DNA of 64,000 nucleotides from the NCBI RefSeq assembly GCF_040712315.1, contig NC_134020.1, positions 5,685,362-5,749,361 on the forward strand, in the 5' to 3' direction. The notes under the pieces were generated by a model. It saw only the letters and a program-made list of their open reading frames with translations, was not told the DNA's origin and did no database searches. This document shows, piece after piece, positions 1-12,345 of this stretch (its first letter is position 1; every line of letters begins with the position of its first letter). The position numbers and the translations under genes were made by a program. This DNA comes from Castanea sativa (Eukaryota > Streptophyta > Magnoliopsida > Fagales > Fagaceae).

Positions 1-3000
1 GATCCCTAGAATAAAGTTAGCCTCACCCAAGTCCTTCATATCAAATTGGCTTGACAACCAAACTTTAATCGATGACATTACCCCTACATCGTTTCCAATG
101 AGTAGAATATCATCAACATAAAGCACTAGGAACATTACTACTTTGTCTCGATGCCTTTTGTACACACATGGTTCATCAAGATTTTGTTCAAAACCATATG
201 ACTTGATTGCTTGATCAAATCTGATGTTCCATGACCTAGATGCTTGTTTAAGTCCATAAATGGACCTATTCAACTTGCATACCATATGCTCTTGGTTCTT
301 TGCTATGAAACCTTCTGGTTGCAACATGTATATTTCTTCTTCAAGATTGCCATTAAGAAATGCAATCTTGACATCCATTTGCCAAATCTCATAATCATAA
401 TGAGCAGCAATGGATAAGAGAATTCTGATAGATTTAAGCATGGCTACTGGCGAAAAAGTTTCATCATAATCAATACCTTCTTTTTGTGTATACCCTTTCG
501 CCACTAGTCTTGCTTTAAAAGTTTCAACCTTTCCATCTATCCCTCTCTTTCTCTTGTAAACCCATTTGCAACCAACAGGTTTAATGCCGTTAGGCGCCTT
601 TACAAGATCCCATACATGATTGGAATCCATAGAATCCAATTCAGATTTCATAGCTTGGACCCAATGATGTGCATCTATATCATTTATTGCTTCATCATAA
701 GTGTAAGGATCCGATTCAGCCTCTTCTGAGATAGCCTCATAAGTTTCTCCTAAACCCACAAATCTTATAGGAGGCCGACCAATTCTCCCACTACGACGAG
801 GCACCTGTGTACTAGACATCTCATGAGTAGTATCAAGTGGTGTATCTAATACAGTCACATCATCCCTAGTTTCATCCATTGATTGTTCAACTACAGGTTC
901 ATTCATTTCAGCCAAGACAACTCTACTTCTAGGAGTAAAATTATTCATATAGTCATTTTCCAAGAATTTGGCATTTGTGCTAACAAACATTTTATTATCC
1001 TTATGACTATAGAATAAACCTCCAATTGTTCCTTTTGGATACCCTACAAAAAATACCACTTCTGTTTTAGACTGTAACTTGTCAGACTTTCCTTTCAACA
1101 CATGTGTTGGACAACCCCAAATGTGGAGATGTCTCATACTAGGCTTACGCCCATTCCACAACTCTACAGGTGTTTTAGGAATAGACTTCGAAGGTACTAA
1201 ATTCAGAACATACATCGCAGTATTTAAGGCATATCCCCAAAAAGAAATTGGTAGAGTCGAATAACTCAACATGGACCTAACCATATCTAAAAGAGTCCTA
1301 TTCCTTCTTTCTGCTACACCATTTTGTTGTGGAGTTCCAGGTGCAGTCAACTGGGATATAATCCCATTTTCAGTCAAGTAATCCTTAAAATCACCAAGAA
1401 GGTATTAGTCACCTCAATCAAATCGAATGGCCTTTATGTGTTTACCCAATTGATTTTCAACTTCAGCCCTAAACTCTTTGAACTTTTCAAAAGCTTCGGA
1501 CTTCCGTTTCATTAGGTACACATAACCAAATCTCGAGTAATCATCAGTGAAAGTAATGAAATACTCATAGCCACCTCTTGCTTGGATTGACATAGGACCA
1601 CATACATCTGAATGTACTAGTTCTAGCAAATCTTGGGCTCTTCTACCCTTTGCATTAAAAGGTCATTTGGTCATCTTACCTTACAAACAAGATTCACAAA
1701 CTGGAAAACCATCAAAGTCCATGGGCTGTAAAAGTTCATCTTTGATTAGTCTTTGAATCCTACTTGAATTGATATGACCTAAACGCAAGTGCCATAGATA
1801 TGCATCACTAGTAGAAGGAAACTTTCTCTTTAATGATTTCACATGAGAGTTACTATCTAATTCAGAATTGTATAATTCATGCTTATCAGGAGTTAAAATA
1901 TAAAGACCATCTACAATATTGCCAGAACAGATAAACACTTTATCCTTCTTTATTACAACATTGTCTTTCAGGATAACACAATATCCATGTTTACCTAAGT
2001 AAGTTGCAGAAATTAAATTCCTACGAACATTAGGTACATACAAACAGTCTTCCAATATTAAAACTCTAGACTTAAAACACAAATTAAACACTCCAACAGC
2101 TTCAACCGGAATCTTGCTCCCATCAGCCAAAGTAAGAAATAGTTCTCCCTCATTCAACTTTCTGGTCTCTTGGAACCCCTGCAAAGAATTGCAGATATGA
2201 TTAGTACAACCTGAATCCACACACCATGAATCTATTGGATTCTGTACCAAACATATTTCAAGAAGAAATGAACTTTTCATACCCTTATTCTTGGCAGCCT
2301 TGAATGTTGGACAATTCCTCTTCCAATGTCCTTTCTCACCACAATGGAAACACTTTCCTTTGGTTTTCTTTCCTTTGTTGGCAACCCCTAAGGCAATTTG
2401 TTTACCATCTTTCTTAGTGAAGTCCTTCTTCTTCTTCTTCTTACCCTTGCCTTTCGACTTAGGTTGAGAAGTAGAAGCTTCACCGATATTGGCTTCAACA
2501 CTAGAAGTACCAAGGATGCCTTCCGCTGCCACTAACTCATTCATTAATTTAGAAAAAGAATAAATCTTTTTGTTCATATTATAATTGAGTCTGAATTCCT
2601 TGAATGATTCTGGTAGTGACTGGAGTATCATATCCACTTGGGATTCTCCATCAATGTCGGCACCTAAAACTTCCAATGTGTTCAGATTAGCAATCATCCT
2701 AAGACAATGCTCCCTCACTGAACTTCCTGCAGCCATTTTGGTATTATAAATTTGCCTCATGGTTTCTTGCCTTGCAGAACGGCCTTGCTCACCAAACATC
2801 TCCTTCAGACTATGCATTATGTCCGAAGCAAGTTCTACATCCTGCATTTGATGCTGTAGAACATTTGAGATAGATGCTAGGATGTAGCACTTGGCCATCT
2901 CATTAGATTTCTGCCAACGATCATATCGTTGTTTTTCCTCAAGAGGAGCATCTAATGAAGGAAATTTAGGACATGGTTGAGTAAGCACATACTTGTGCTC

Positions 3001-3105
3001 TTCAGCAGTAAGAACAATGTCCAAATTTCTTTTCCAGTCAACATAGTTGGATCCAGTCAGTTTGTTTTGGTTAAGAATAGAAACAAGTGGGCTAAATGAT
3101 GCCAT
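1..3105 (-). pseudogene. gag-pol: copia gag-pol polyprotein of element A, three stops, otherwise open
   Basis: The reading frame starts at the ATG at 3105 (MASFSP...) and stays in one frame to position 1, about 1035 codons. In order I see a UBN2-type gag, a CCHC zinc knuckle (CFHCGEKGHWKRNC, about residue 253), an aspartic protease site (DSGCTNHIC), an HHCC zinc finger (HLRLGH...CESC), the integrase DDE core (first Asp in VHSDVCGP, last Glu in NGVAERRN), and RT up to YVDDILLIG. In-frame stops lie at 1681-1683 (where relatives have Glu), 1414-1416 (TGA for a CGA Arg, a likely CpG decay) and 1405-1407. The integrase stops fall around the second catalytic Asp. There is no frameshift, so the copy is young but cannot make full pol without readthrough. 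The C-terminal RT and RNase H are off the window. Confidence 0.93.
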
Positions 3106-4594
3106 GACAAAATCTGAAAATAATAAACATGAATATAATAAGTAAATTGGACATTATCAATTTTGCATAAAAACATATAATACGGAACCTTAATAAAACC
3201 ATAAAATAATATATGCAACGACAACCCAATCTCATATTCAATATCCCTCAGCATAGAGTGAACATAAAATACTATGATTGATTGAGAACTATTCTCATTA
3301 TTAGTGCTATCATGATAACTCTTATCAAACACTAATAATATGCCGTTTTACATTTAGCCTCTAAGTAATAATAGTAAGAACTCAGCATAGAGGATACTAA
3401 AATACTTAGTCTAGTGTATACCATTGTCTAGAATTATGTGTAACCACATTTCATCCCTTTAACAGGCTTATTTTGTAGTACCATGATAAAACACCCTCCG
3501 CATGGAATGCAAAGCTCGAAGCTAAGACAAGGTGTTTATCAAACCACTATAAACCAATAAATTCAATCTTGTAGGACCATAAAATAAATACTCTCCGCAT
3601 GGAATGCTAAGCTCGAGGCAAAGACAAAGTATATATTTCACACTACTATGAACCAACAATGGAGGCCGTGAGATCCAACCCTTGAATCTCTCTCCCACTA
3701 GATATTTTAAAATAAAGGTTTTTAAGGGTAAGAACCATAATAATAATGCTAGACACGTTAAAAAGAAACAATCCTAATCTAATTAGGAATAAATTTCATT
3801 AAACTAGCATTAACGTATATAAATATATATATAACATAATAAAAATCTTTATTATATATAAAAATCTATATTATATTATATATAATATAATATACCAATT
3901 AATATATGTAATATGTATTTAATTACATTAAGTTATATATATGTATTAAGTATATTATAATATAATATATAACATATATTATAATATAATATATATATAT
4001 ATATATGTATTACATTACGTTATGACATATATATATTATAATATATATATTATAATATTATATTACAATTTGCCCTTGACAACATATATTTTTGTCAGAA
4101 GATTTGAATCTACAAGGATTCACCTTTTTCAAAACAACAAAAAATGGTCAAAGCAAGCAATATAGTCCAAAAGGTGCAAAACTTCAACCATTCACAATAC
4201 GGTTACATAACTGTTGCTCTTGAAGAAAGTTTCACGGACTCACTTTCTTCAAAACTAAAAGTGGCCAAGCCATGGTCAAACCATGCATTAACCGTGGGCC
4301 AAAAAAATGTATTCACAAATCCCATTCGGCCAAAAAGTACATGCATTATATAACTTTCGGCCATCAATGATTTCGTGTGAAATGATGAAAGACCTTTAGA
4401 TAATTAACCGCCTTGGACATGACAGTTATATTTGAATCGTTTATGGCATATGAACATCACGGAATCATATTCATTAAAATCAAAAGCATGACACAACATC
4501 ATAATTTGATGCAGAAAATTGAAACACAATGATAACGGTTTTTCTTAAATTCAAAAATTGAATCACATGCTATACAATCATGATATGAAAACCT
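3106..4594 (-). other. Untranslated leader of element A
   Basis: These 1.5 kb lie between the primer-binding site and the gag start and have no long reading frame. The segment around 3120-3720 is conserved in other members: related leader sequence occurs at 8449-9030 and at 57330-57900, with repeated phrases around 'cctctaagtaataat' and 'tggaggccgtgagat'. The rest is AT-rich. It is the expected packaging and leader RNA region of a copia element; no functional signal can be proven from sequence alone. Confidence 0.75.
3812..4070. repeat. AT-rich simple-sequence tract in the leader of A
   Basis: About 260 bp made almost only of A and T, with runs of alternating TA and many short palindromes such as tataatataatata. 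It lies inside the leader of element A and is not seen in the leader of element D, so it expanded locally. It could form cruciforms. Confidence 0.85.
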
Positions 4595-4607
4595 GGCTCT
4601 GATACCA
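4595..4607 (-). promoter_or_regulatory. Primer-binding site of element A (initiator tRNA-Met type)
   Basis: On the minus strand the sequence is TGGTATCAGAGCC, the standard plant copia primer-binding site complementary to the 3' end of initiator tRNA-Met. It sits 2 nt from the LTR edge at 4610. It fixes both the LTR boundary and the orientation of the element. Confidence 0.93.
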
Positions 4608-4609
4608 AT

Positions 4610-6044
4610 TGAAGGAAAAAATTCTGGTTTTGCATCTCATGCAAAACCCACAGCGGAAGCAAAGAATAAGGATCTATTTCATTCATGATTGATAACATGC
4701 ACTACATAAATTTCAGAATTTAAGAACAAGATAGCGTACCTTGGTGTGGAGAAATTCAAAACAAAGATTAGAAGCACTTGGGAACACTTTTAATCTTCAC
4801 TCTAATTCCACTTTACGCCCAAGATGTGTGGTCTCTCAATCAGTTTTTCAAAGGGAGAATGAAAGTGTGTCTCACACTCTATCACACACCGTTTCTTTTT
4901 CTTTTCTAATCTCTTCACTTAAAAATTCTGTATGTTTCTCCCTTTATAACCAACTGATTATCTAATTGGGCTGGCCTATTGGGCCTTTCCAATTGGGCTT
5001 TAGTGTGTGGCTTGGAGTGGGACCAAAAGGGACCAATAAGACACTAGCTCCAATGGGCCTTGGGCTTTTCCGTCAACTCTTGACAAGTCCAAAGTTACCA
5101 TTAATTATATTTACTACCACTATATAAATATAATTGCACTCTAGGCCTTATTAATAAATTATATCCCAAGACTTTATTATACACGTAACCCCTTCATAAA
5201 ATATTCGTAGTAACACAAAGTCATAAATGTAAACTGCCACTTTGTAAATTACTACATCTTATCCTTGAGTACCCGGTTTAATTCTTTAAAGTTATTCATT
5301 ATATATTTATGAAATCCAATTTCATAAATATATACTTTAGTAATTTCTTACTAAAGTGGTTAGGCCTAACTCTCTGAATAACTGAAACCATTAAACTTAT
5401 CTCAATGGAATATTTTATCTCTATCAAGAGACTATGAATTCCATCTTGAGAATATATGTTCCATCAACACTAAATGTGGCTGCCCAACATACTGAGGTTT
5501 TGACCGTCACTTCAGATCTCACTCCTGATATATCAAAGCAACCTACACTTCATAATCAGGTCCATTATTCTCTCAGGATTAAGAGTTCATGCAAATAGAA
5601 GTCGTGAGATTTATTATTCATTTGACAGTCGTTAGGAAAATAATAAATCTCACAGCGGTCCTGTTCAATATGTTTTAACTCTTAAAACATATCAACATAT
5701 CAACTAGAAGCTTCCACTTCCATGATCAAGACAAATCATCTTAGTTGACACATTATAGTCTTCGCAGATGAAATGCCCAATTTCATCACCGACTACGAAC
5801 TATTAATTCTGAGTTTACAAAGAACTTGTGATTTACATCTTCTGTGACTTTTCACATAAATCACATACAATGCATCTCATGGACTATATGATAATGTCCC
5901 ATATTCATGTTACCACTATTTTAGATAATAATAAAATAACTTTATCAATCACAATATTAAGTCATACATCATGTCATACATAATGTCATACATAATATCA
6001 TACATAGCATCATACAATAGGATTTAAGGGCACTAATCCTAACA
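4610..6044 (-). repeat. 5' LTR of copia element A (1435 bp)
   Basis: On the minus strand it begins TGTTAGGATTAGTGCCC and ends ...TTTTTTCCTTCA. The right edge adjoins target CCTAG; the left edge adjoins the primer-binding site. It contains three strong hairpins: 15-bp arms at 5604-5618/5639-5653, 15-bp arms with a 3-nt loop at 5301-5333, and a 9-bp stem at 5335-5356. A minus-strand TATAAAG box lies near 4945, suitable for U3-driven transcription. The same 3' end subtype occurs in the solo LTR at 19552-20988. Confidence 0.93.
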
Positions 6045-7041
6045 CCTAGTGCTTTATGTTGATAATATTCTACTTATTGGAAATGATGTAGGGGTAATGT
6101 CATCGGTAAAGGCTTGGTTGTCAAGCCAATTTGAAATGAAGGACTTGGGCGAAGCTAACTTTATTCTAGGGATCAAGCTTTGGCAAGATCACAAGAATAA
6201 GATGATAGGTTTATCACAAACTGGGTATATAGATAAGGTTCTAGAACGGTTTAACATGCAAAACTCCAAGAAAGGATTACTTCCTTTTAGACATGGAGTT
6301 CCTCTGTCTGATGACCAAAGGCCTAAGACTCTTGAGGAAGAAAATATAATGAGAAAAGTTCCTTATGCTTATGAAGTGGAAAGTCTCATGTATGTCATGC
6401 TATGTACTAGACCAGATATCTGTTATTCAGTTGGCATGGTTAGCCAATACCAATCAAATCCAGGACTTAAACATTGGAAAGATGTAAAGCATATTCTTAA
6501 GTATCTATGGAGAACGAGAGATTATATGCTTGTTTACCATAGTGAGGATTTGATTCCTATTGGTTATACAGATTCAAATTTTCAGACAAATCTTGATTTC
6601 AAAAAGTCCACTTTAGTTTGTGTGTTCACCTTGGGAGGTGGAGCCATAAGTTGGAGGAGTGTTAAGCAATCATGTATTGCGGACTCCACCATGGAAGCTT
6701 AATATGTTGCTACTTGTGAGGCGGCAAAAGAAGTTGTTTGGCTCAAGAAATTCCTTTCTGATCTTGGTGTTGTGAGAATGGAGCAAGTTTCCATCACATT
6801 ATTTTACGACAATAGTGGAGCAGTTGCACAATCCAAAGATCCAAGGAATCATAAGAAAGGAAAGCATATTGAGAGAAAGTACCACATTATTCGAGACATT
6901 GTTGCTCGAGGAGATGTAGTAGTAGCAAAAATTGATAGTGCAAGTAATCTAGCGAATCCCTTTACCAAAACCTTGCCACAAATGACTTTTGAGTCACATT
7001 TGGAGGGAATGGGAATTAGATTAGTGCACAATAGTTTTTAG
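6045..7041 (+). pseudogene. pol: copia RT C-terminus and RNase H of element B
   Basis: The frame reads [16 protein letters not shown]...; the RT catalytic pair YVDD is changed to YVDN, which should abolish polymerase activity. RNase H follows: YTDSNF gives the first Asp. The usual Glu of the TMEAEY motif is lost to a TAA stop at 6700-6702. DNSGAVAQ and HIERKYHIIRD follow, and the frame ends with TAG at 7039-7041. Apart from the stop the frame is intact to the natural C-terminus. Its N-terminal part is missing because element A is inserted at 6044/6045. Confidence 0.92.
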
Positions 7042-7054
7042 GCAAGTGGGAGAT
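7042..7054 (+). promoter_or_regulatory. Polypurine tract of element B
   Basis: The purine-rich stretch gcaagtgggagat lies directly against the 3' LTR start (TGTTAGGAT at 7055). This is the site that primes plus-strand DNA synthesis in LTR elements. Its complement precedes the 3' LTR edges of elements C (42873 on) and D (52619 on). Confidence 0.85.
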
Positions 7055-8448
7055 TGTTAGGATGTGTGCCCTTAAATCCTATGTATGACATTATGTATGA
7101 CTTAATGTTATGATAAATAAAGTTGTTTTTTTATTATCTAAAATAATGATAACATGAATATTTGGACATTATCATATAGTCCATAAGATGAATAGTATGT
7201 GATTTATGTGAAAAATCACGGAAGATATAAATCACAAATTCGGTTAACTCAGAATTATAGTTCATAGTCAATGATGAAATTGGGCATTTCATCTGCGAAG
7301 ACTATAACATATCAACTAAGATGATTTGCCTTAATCATGGAAGTAAAGACTTCTAGTTGGTATGTTGATATATTTTAAGAGTTAAGACATATTGAACTAG
7401 ATTGCTGTGAGATTTATTATTCTCCTAACGACTGTTAAATGAATAATAAATCTCACAACTTCTATTTGCATGAACTCTTAATCCTGAAAGAATAATAGAC
7501 TTAATCATAAGATGTAGGTTGCTTTGATATATCAAGAGTGAGATCTAAAGTCACGATCAAAATCTCAGTATGTTGGGTAGCCACATTTAGTGTTGATGGA
7601 ACGTATATTCTCAAGATAGAATTCATAATCTCTTAACGGAGACATAAAATATTACCTTAAGATAAGTTTAACGGGTTTGGTTATTCAGAGTGTTAGGCCT
7701 AACCACTTTAGTAAGGAGATACTAAAGTATATATTTATGAAATTGGATTTCATAGATATATGATGAATAACTTAAAGGATTAAATCGGGTACTCAAGGAT
7801 TAAGATGTAGTAATCTTCAAAGTGGCAGTCTACATTCATGACTTTGTGTTACTACGAATATTTTATGAAAGGGTTGCATATATAATAAAGTCTTGGGATA
7901 TAATTTATTAATAATGCCTATAGTGAAATTATATTTATATAGTGGTATTAAATATAATTAATGGTAGCTTTGGACTTGTCAAGAGTTGACAGAAAAGCCC
8001 AAGGCCTATTGGAACTAGTGTCTTATTGATCCCTTTTGGTCCCACTCCAAGCCACACACTAAAGCCCAATTGGAAGGGCCCAATTGGCCAGCCCAATTAG
8101 ATAATCAGTTAGTTATAAAGGGAGAAATATACATAATTTTTTATTAGAGAAAAAGACACATCATTGTGAAAGTGTGTGTGTGTGAGTGAAGCCACTTGAT
8201 TATTCTCCCTTGGAAACTGATTGAGAGACCACACTTCTTAGGCATAAAGTGGAATTAGAGTGAAGATTAAAAGTGTTCCCAAGTACTTCTAATCTTTGGT
8301 TTTGGATTTCATCACACCAAGGTACGTTATCTTGTTCCTAAATTCTGAAATTTACATAGTGCATGTTATCAATCATGAATGAAATAGATCAACGTTTGTT
8401 GCTTCCACTGTGTATTTTGTATGAGATACAAAACCAAATTTTCTAACA
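7055..8448 (+). repeat. 3' LTR of copia element B (1394 bp)
   Basis: Starts TGTTAGGATGTGTGCCC and ends ...TTTTCTAACA, the second 3' end subtype of this family. The 15-bp-arm hairpin is present (7407-7421 with 7442-7456). The TATA box ttataaaggg is near 8113. Its inner edge is fixed by the polypurine tract and its outer edge by comparison with the solo copies that keep target duplications. Confidence 0.92.
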
Positions 8449-9030
8449 ACAAGGACATTATAATTTTGCATCCACAACCATATAATATGGAACCCATAAA
8501 ATCATATTATATTAGGTGCAACGACAACCCAATCCCGCAATTGATATCCCTCAGCATAGAGTGAATACCGATCACTATGATCAGGCAAGAATTATTCTCA
8601 TTATTAATGCTATCGTGGTAACTCTTACCAAACAAAAATAATTTGCCGCTCTTCCCTTAGCCTCTAAGTAATAATAGCAAGAACTCAGCATAGAGGATAG
8701 TATCAAACTTAGTCTAGTGTACACCATTGCCTAGACTCATGTGTAGCCATATAACTCTACCCTTGTAAAGCATAATCTTGTAGTACCATGATGCAAAACA
8801 CCTTCTGCATGGAACGCAAAGCTTGAGGCTAAGACGAGATGCTTGCCCATACCTCTATAAACTGGAAAGTTCAATCTTGTAGTACCATGAAATAAACACC
8901 CTCCACATTGAATGCAAGGCTTGAAGCCAAGACTAGATGTTTACCCCACACCACTATGAACCGACAATGGAGGCCGTGAGACTCTACCCTTGAGTCTCTC
9001 TTCCACTAGAAATTTTAAAACAAGTTGATT
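8449..9030 (-). other. Leader remnant of a further copia element
   Basis: The sequence matches the leader of element A by eye, with the same order of phrases: 'gcaacgacaacccaatc', 'cagcatagagtgaa', 'cctctaagtaataat', 'ggaggccgtgaga'. No gag follows on the left, because B is inserted there. On the right the similarity ends near 9030, where gypsy-related sequence takes over after about 150 bp of unassigned AT-rich DNA. Confidence 0.7.
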
Positions 9031-9189
9031 GTCTTGAAATCATTGCAATATTATCACAAATTTAACCCTACACATCAAATGTATTTAATTGTTTAAATTC
9101 AATATGATCTGACTAAGTCATGTTACAATAGTGTAACGAACATTCGCGTAATCACAAGGAAGTTTAATCATGTACTCCGTGAAGTAAAT

Positions 9190-10647
9190 ACCCTCCAAGA
9201 TAGGTGGATGGAGGAAATATTCCTTAATGAGTTCAAAAGCTTTCTAACATTTATCATTCCATTCATGAGATTCATTCTTTCTTAATGGCTTGAAGATGGG
9301 CTCACAAGTGAAAGTGAGTTTGGCAATGAATTGGCTAATGTATTGTAATTGGCCTAAAAGTCCCTTTATCTCTTTCACACTCTTAGGTGGAGGCGTTTCT
9401 AATATAGCTTTGATCTTTAATGGGTCAACTTCTATCCCTCCACCACTTACCAAAAATCCTAACAACTTCCCTATGGTTACTACAAAGGTGCATTTCTGTG
9501 GGTTCAATCTTAGCCTATACTCTTCGAAGAACTTACTATTATCATATCATTAGCATACACTTTAGCCTCATTGTGCAACATATCATGTAACAAGGCTGTG
9601 GCCATTCTTTGATAAGTCACTCCTGCATTCTTGAGCCCCAATGGCATTACGGTGTAAAAGTAAATTCCTCATTCTGTGGTGAAGGTAGCTTTGGTCATAT
9701 CCTTAAGAGCCATCTTGATCTGGTTATACCCCGAGAAACCATCCATGAAAGACAACAAGACACTACTAGTTATCCACTAAAACATCTATATGAGGAAAAG
9801 GAAAATCATCCTTAGGGAAAGCTTTATTCAAATCCCTAAAATCCACGCACATTCTTACCTTCCCATCTTTCTTAGGTACAAGCACAAAATTGGCTATCCA
9901 CTTAGCTTGGTGTATGAGTTTGATGAACCCTACCTTTAATTACTTGGTGACCTCTTCTTTGATCTTTAAAAACTATTCGGTTCTCATACATCTCAACTTT
10001 TGCTTGACGGATACCTTGTGAGCATGATTGTCAATGTAATGTTGGGCTATCTCGAGGTCAATACTGGTCATATCTTTATAAGACCATACAAACACTTCTT
10101 GAAATTCTATGAGCAACACTTTGAGATCTTTTCTTTCTTTTTCATTTAGGGTTAAGCCAATTTTAATTAAGTCTAAATACTCCCCATTTCCCAAACTAAG
10201 AATTTCAAAAGTTAGTTCCATAGGTTCAATTTTCTTTTCCAATTGTTTATTAATTTCATTTTCAAATTCATTAGAATCATTTAAGTGCAGAATTTCAATA
10301 TTATGGGACACATCAAAATAAGCCAAATTAGAATTTATCTTATTAAAAATGTTGAAAAATACATTGGAACTTGCATTACAAACTTTCTTTCCCACATTTT
10401 TCAGAAAACCCAACTCAAGTCCAATTTTTATGTTGCCCTACAACAAGCACAATGAATTTTGTTGTTTTTCTTCTTTAAGGCTTGTCACTCTTCCTATCAT
10501 CCTCCTCTTTGAACAAGGTCTTCATCTCAGCAAACTAGTCCTCATCTTTCAAAGGTCCCCATAAGCGCATAGCCTCGGTTATGTCATACAGCACCTCACC
10601 CTCATTAGGGAAGTCTCTCCCCGCCTCGTCGAAAAACTAGTCACCAT
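9190..10647 (-). pseudogene. pol: Ty3/gypsy reverse transcriptase with pre-RT region (G1)
   Basis: From right to left: an acidic linker, then FVWSYKDMTSIDLEIAQHYI and KQKLRCMRTE, the typical entry to plant gypsy RT. Next come VPKKDGKVRMCVDFRDLNKA (palm), the active site reading YANDM where YVDDM is expected (a catalytic Asp changed to Asn), and the thumb/connection part NPQKCTFVV...GFLVSGGGIEVDPLKIKAI...LLGQLQYISQFI. Stops and frameshifts separate these blocks. The residue change plus the breaks make it inactive. It ends on the left in sequence without recognisable RNase H. Confidence 0.88.
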
Positions 10648-10652
10648 CATCT

Positions 10653-12073
10653 TGTTAGGATTAGTGCCCTAAAATCCTATTGTATGCATATGTATGACAT
10701 GTTCTATGTAATAAACCTATTTTATTATTATCAAAAATAATGATAGCATGAATGTTTGGACATTATCATATAGTCCTTGAGATGCATAGTATGTGATTTA
10801 GTCACTAAAGATATAAATCACAAGTTCTTTGTAAACTCAAAATCTTAGTTCGTAAAAGGTGATGAAATTGGGCATTTCATTTGCGAAGACTATAACATAT
10901 CAATTAATATGATTTGTCTTGATTATGGAAGTGGAGACTTCTAGTTGTTATGTTGATATGTTTTAAGTGTATTAAACATATTGAACTGGACCGCTGTGAG
11001 ATTTATTATTCTATCAACAACTGTTAAACGAATAGTAAATCTCACGACTTTTCATTTACATAAACTCTCAATCATGGGGAATAGTGAACCTAATCATGAA
11101 ATGTAGGTTGCTTTAATATATCAGGAGTGAGATCTAGACAAACGGTCAAAACCCAGTATGTTGGGTAACCACATGCAATGTTGAAGGAACACATATCTCA
11201 AGATGGAATTCATAGTCTCTTTATAGAGATATAAAATATCCCCTTGAGATAAGTTTAATAGGATTGGTTATTTAGAGTGTTAGGCCTAACTGCTTTAGTA
11301 AAGAGTTACTAAAGTTTATATTTTATGCAATTAGATTTCATAAAATATATATGAATAACTTAAAGGATTAAACCGGGTACTCAAGGATCAAGAGGTAGTA
11401 ATTTACAAAGTGACAGTTACACATTATGACTTTGTATTACTACGAATATTTTCATGAAGGGGTTGAATGTTTAATAAAGTCTTAGGATATAATTTATTAA
11501 TAAGGCCTAGAGTGCAATTATATTTATATAGTGGTATTAAATATAATTAATGGTAACTTTGGACTTGTCAAGAGTTGACAAATAAGTCCAAAGCCCATTG
11601 GAGCTAGAGCTTTATTTGTCCATTATAATTCTACTCCAAGCCACACAGTAAAGCCCAATTGGACTGGTCCAAAAGGCTAACCTAATTAGATAATCAGTTA
11701 TTTATTTAATAAGAGTTATTAAATAAAAGTAACTGCCTAAGTGTAGAAATATGTGTGATTAAAAAGGAGAAAGAAGAGAGAGTTCTTCTTAACGGAGAAA
11801 CTTGATTATTCTCTTGAAAGATTACATATAGAATTGATTAAGAGACCACACATCTTAGGCACATTGTGGAATTGGAGTGAAGATTGAAAGACATCTCAAG
11901 TCCAATCTTCATTTGTTTTGAATTTCACTACATCAAAGTATGTTCTCTCATTCTTTGTTTCCAAAACTCAGTGGTTACATGCTATCTCATATGAATGCAG
12001 TAAATCCATTCATATTCTACTACGTGTTTTTGTATGAGATACAAAACTATATTTTCCATGTGTTTTTCCTACA
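10653..12073 (+). repeat. Solo copia LTR with CATCT target duplication (1421 bp)
   Basis: Starts TGTTAGGATTAGTGCCC and ends ...TTTTCCTACA. It is flanked on both sides by CATCT (10648-10652 and 12074-12078), so the element inserted by normal integration and later lost its interior by LTR-LTR recombination. It interrupts gypsy remnant G1. It is more diverged from the other copies than they are from each other, for example in the first hairpin and near the R region, so it is probably older. Confidence 0.95.
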
Positions 12074-12110
12074 CATCTTCACTCCAATAGCTAATCACTC
12101 CATCATCTCC

Positions 12111-12145
12111 TTCTTCTTCTTCTTCTTCTTCTTCTTCTTCTTCTT
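12111..12145. repeat. (TTC)n microsatellite
   Basis: About twelve uninterrupted TTC units. Read on the minus strand in the G1 frame it is a GAA run encoding poly-glutamate, so the acidic tail of that protein grew by slippage. Confidence 0.93.
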
Positions 12146-12345
12146 GAGTTAGCACGAGGTATTGATCATCGTCGGAAGAAGGATCCATGTCACATTCAAG
12201 CATAAAGCGAGCCAAGGGTGACTTGGGTTGCCCCTGCCGTCAAGGTCCATTCTGGCCAATCATGATCTTCCCAAGATCCCATATCTCTTGATTTAAAGAA
12301 GTCATTAACGTGGGCTCTCTTGAAAGTTTGTGGTCCGGGGATGCT

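Larger units (their letters stand above)
1..6044 (-). mobile_element. Ty1/copia LTR retrotransposon A, 3' end beyond the window
   Basis: This minus-strand element reads from a 5' LTR at the right (4610-6044), through a primer-binding site and a long leader, into gag-pol (3105 down to 1). RNase H and the 3' LTR must lie left of position 1. The domain order gag, protease, integrase, RT is the copia order and the sequence is Tnt1-like. Its right edge abuts CCTAG at 6045-6049, followed at once by RT coding sequence of a related plus-strand element (B). A therefore jumped into the catalytic region of B's RT gene. The other copy of the target duplication is outside the window. Confidence 0.92.
6045..8448 (+). 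mobile_element. 3' half of Ty1/copia element B
   Basis: Plus-strand copia sequence starts abruptly in the RT active site at the edge of element A and runs through RNase H, a polypurine tract and a 3' LTR ending at 8448. The 5' half should lie left of the window, beyond A. After the LTR comes ACAAG (8449-8453), the candidate target duplication. B itself landed in the leader of a minus-strand copia element (8449-9030). Confidence 0.9.

Noticed and set aside
1079..1515. Plus-strand frames within the copia pol of A
   Set aside because: Shadows of the minus-strand gag-pol, which is open throughout and has clear catalytic motifs.
4595..4607. Match to a tRNA 3' end
   Set aside because: Only 13 nt match and no tRNA body is present; it is a primer-binding site. 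The same applies to the copies inside the TRIM.
4741..4965. A ~70-residue frame (MVWRNSKQRLEALGNTF...) antisense to the LTR of A, also seen at 20645-20857 on the minus strand
   Set aside because: It is shared because the two LTRs are close copies; the other family members do not keep the frame, so it is chance.
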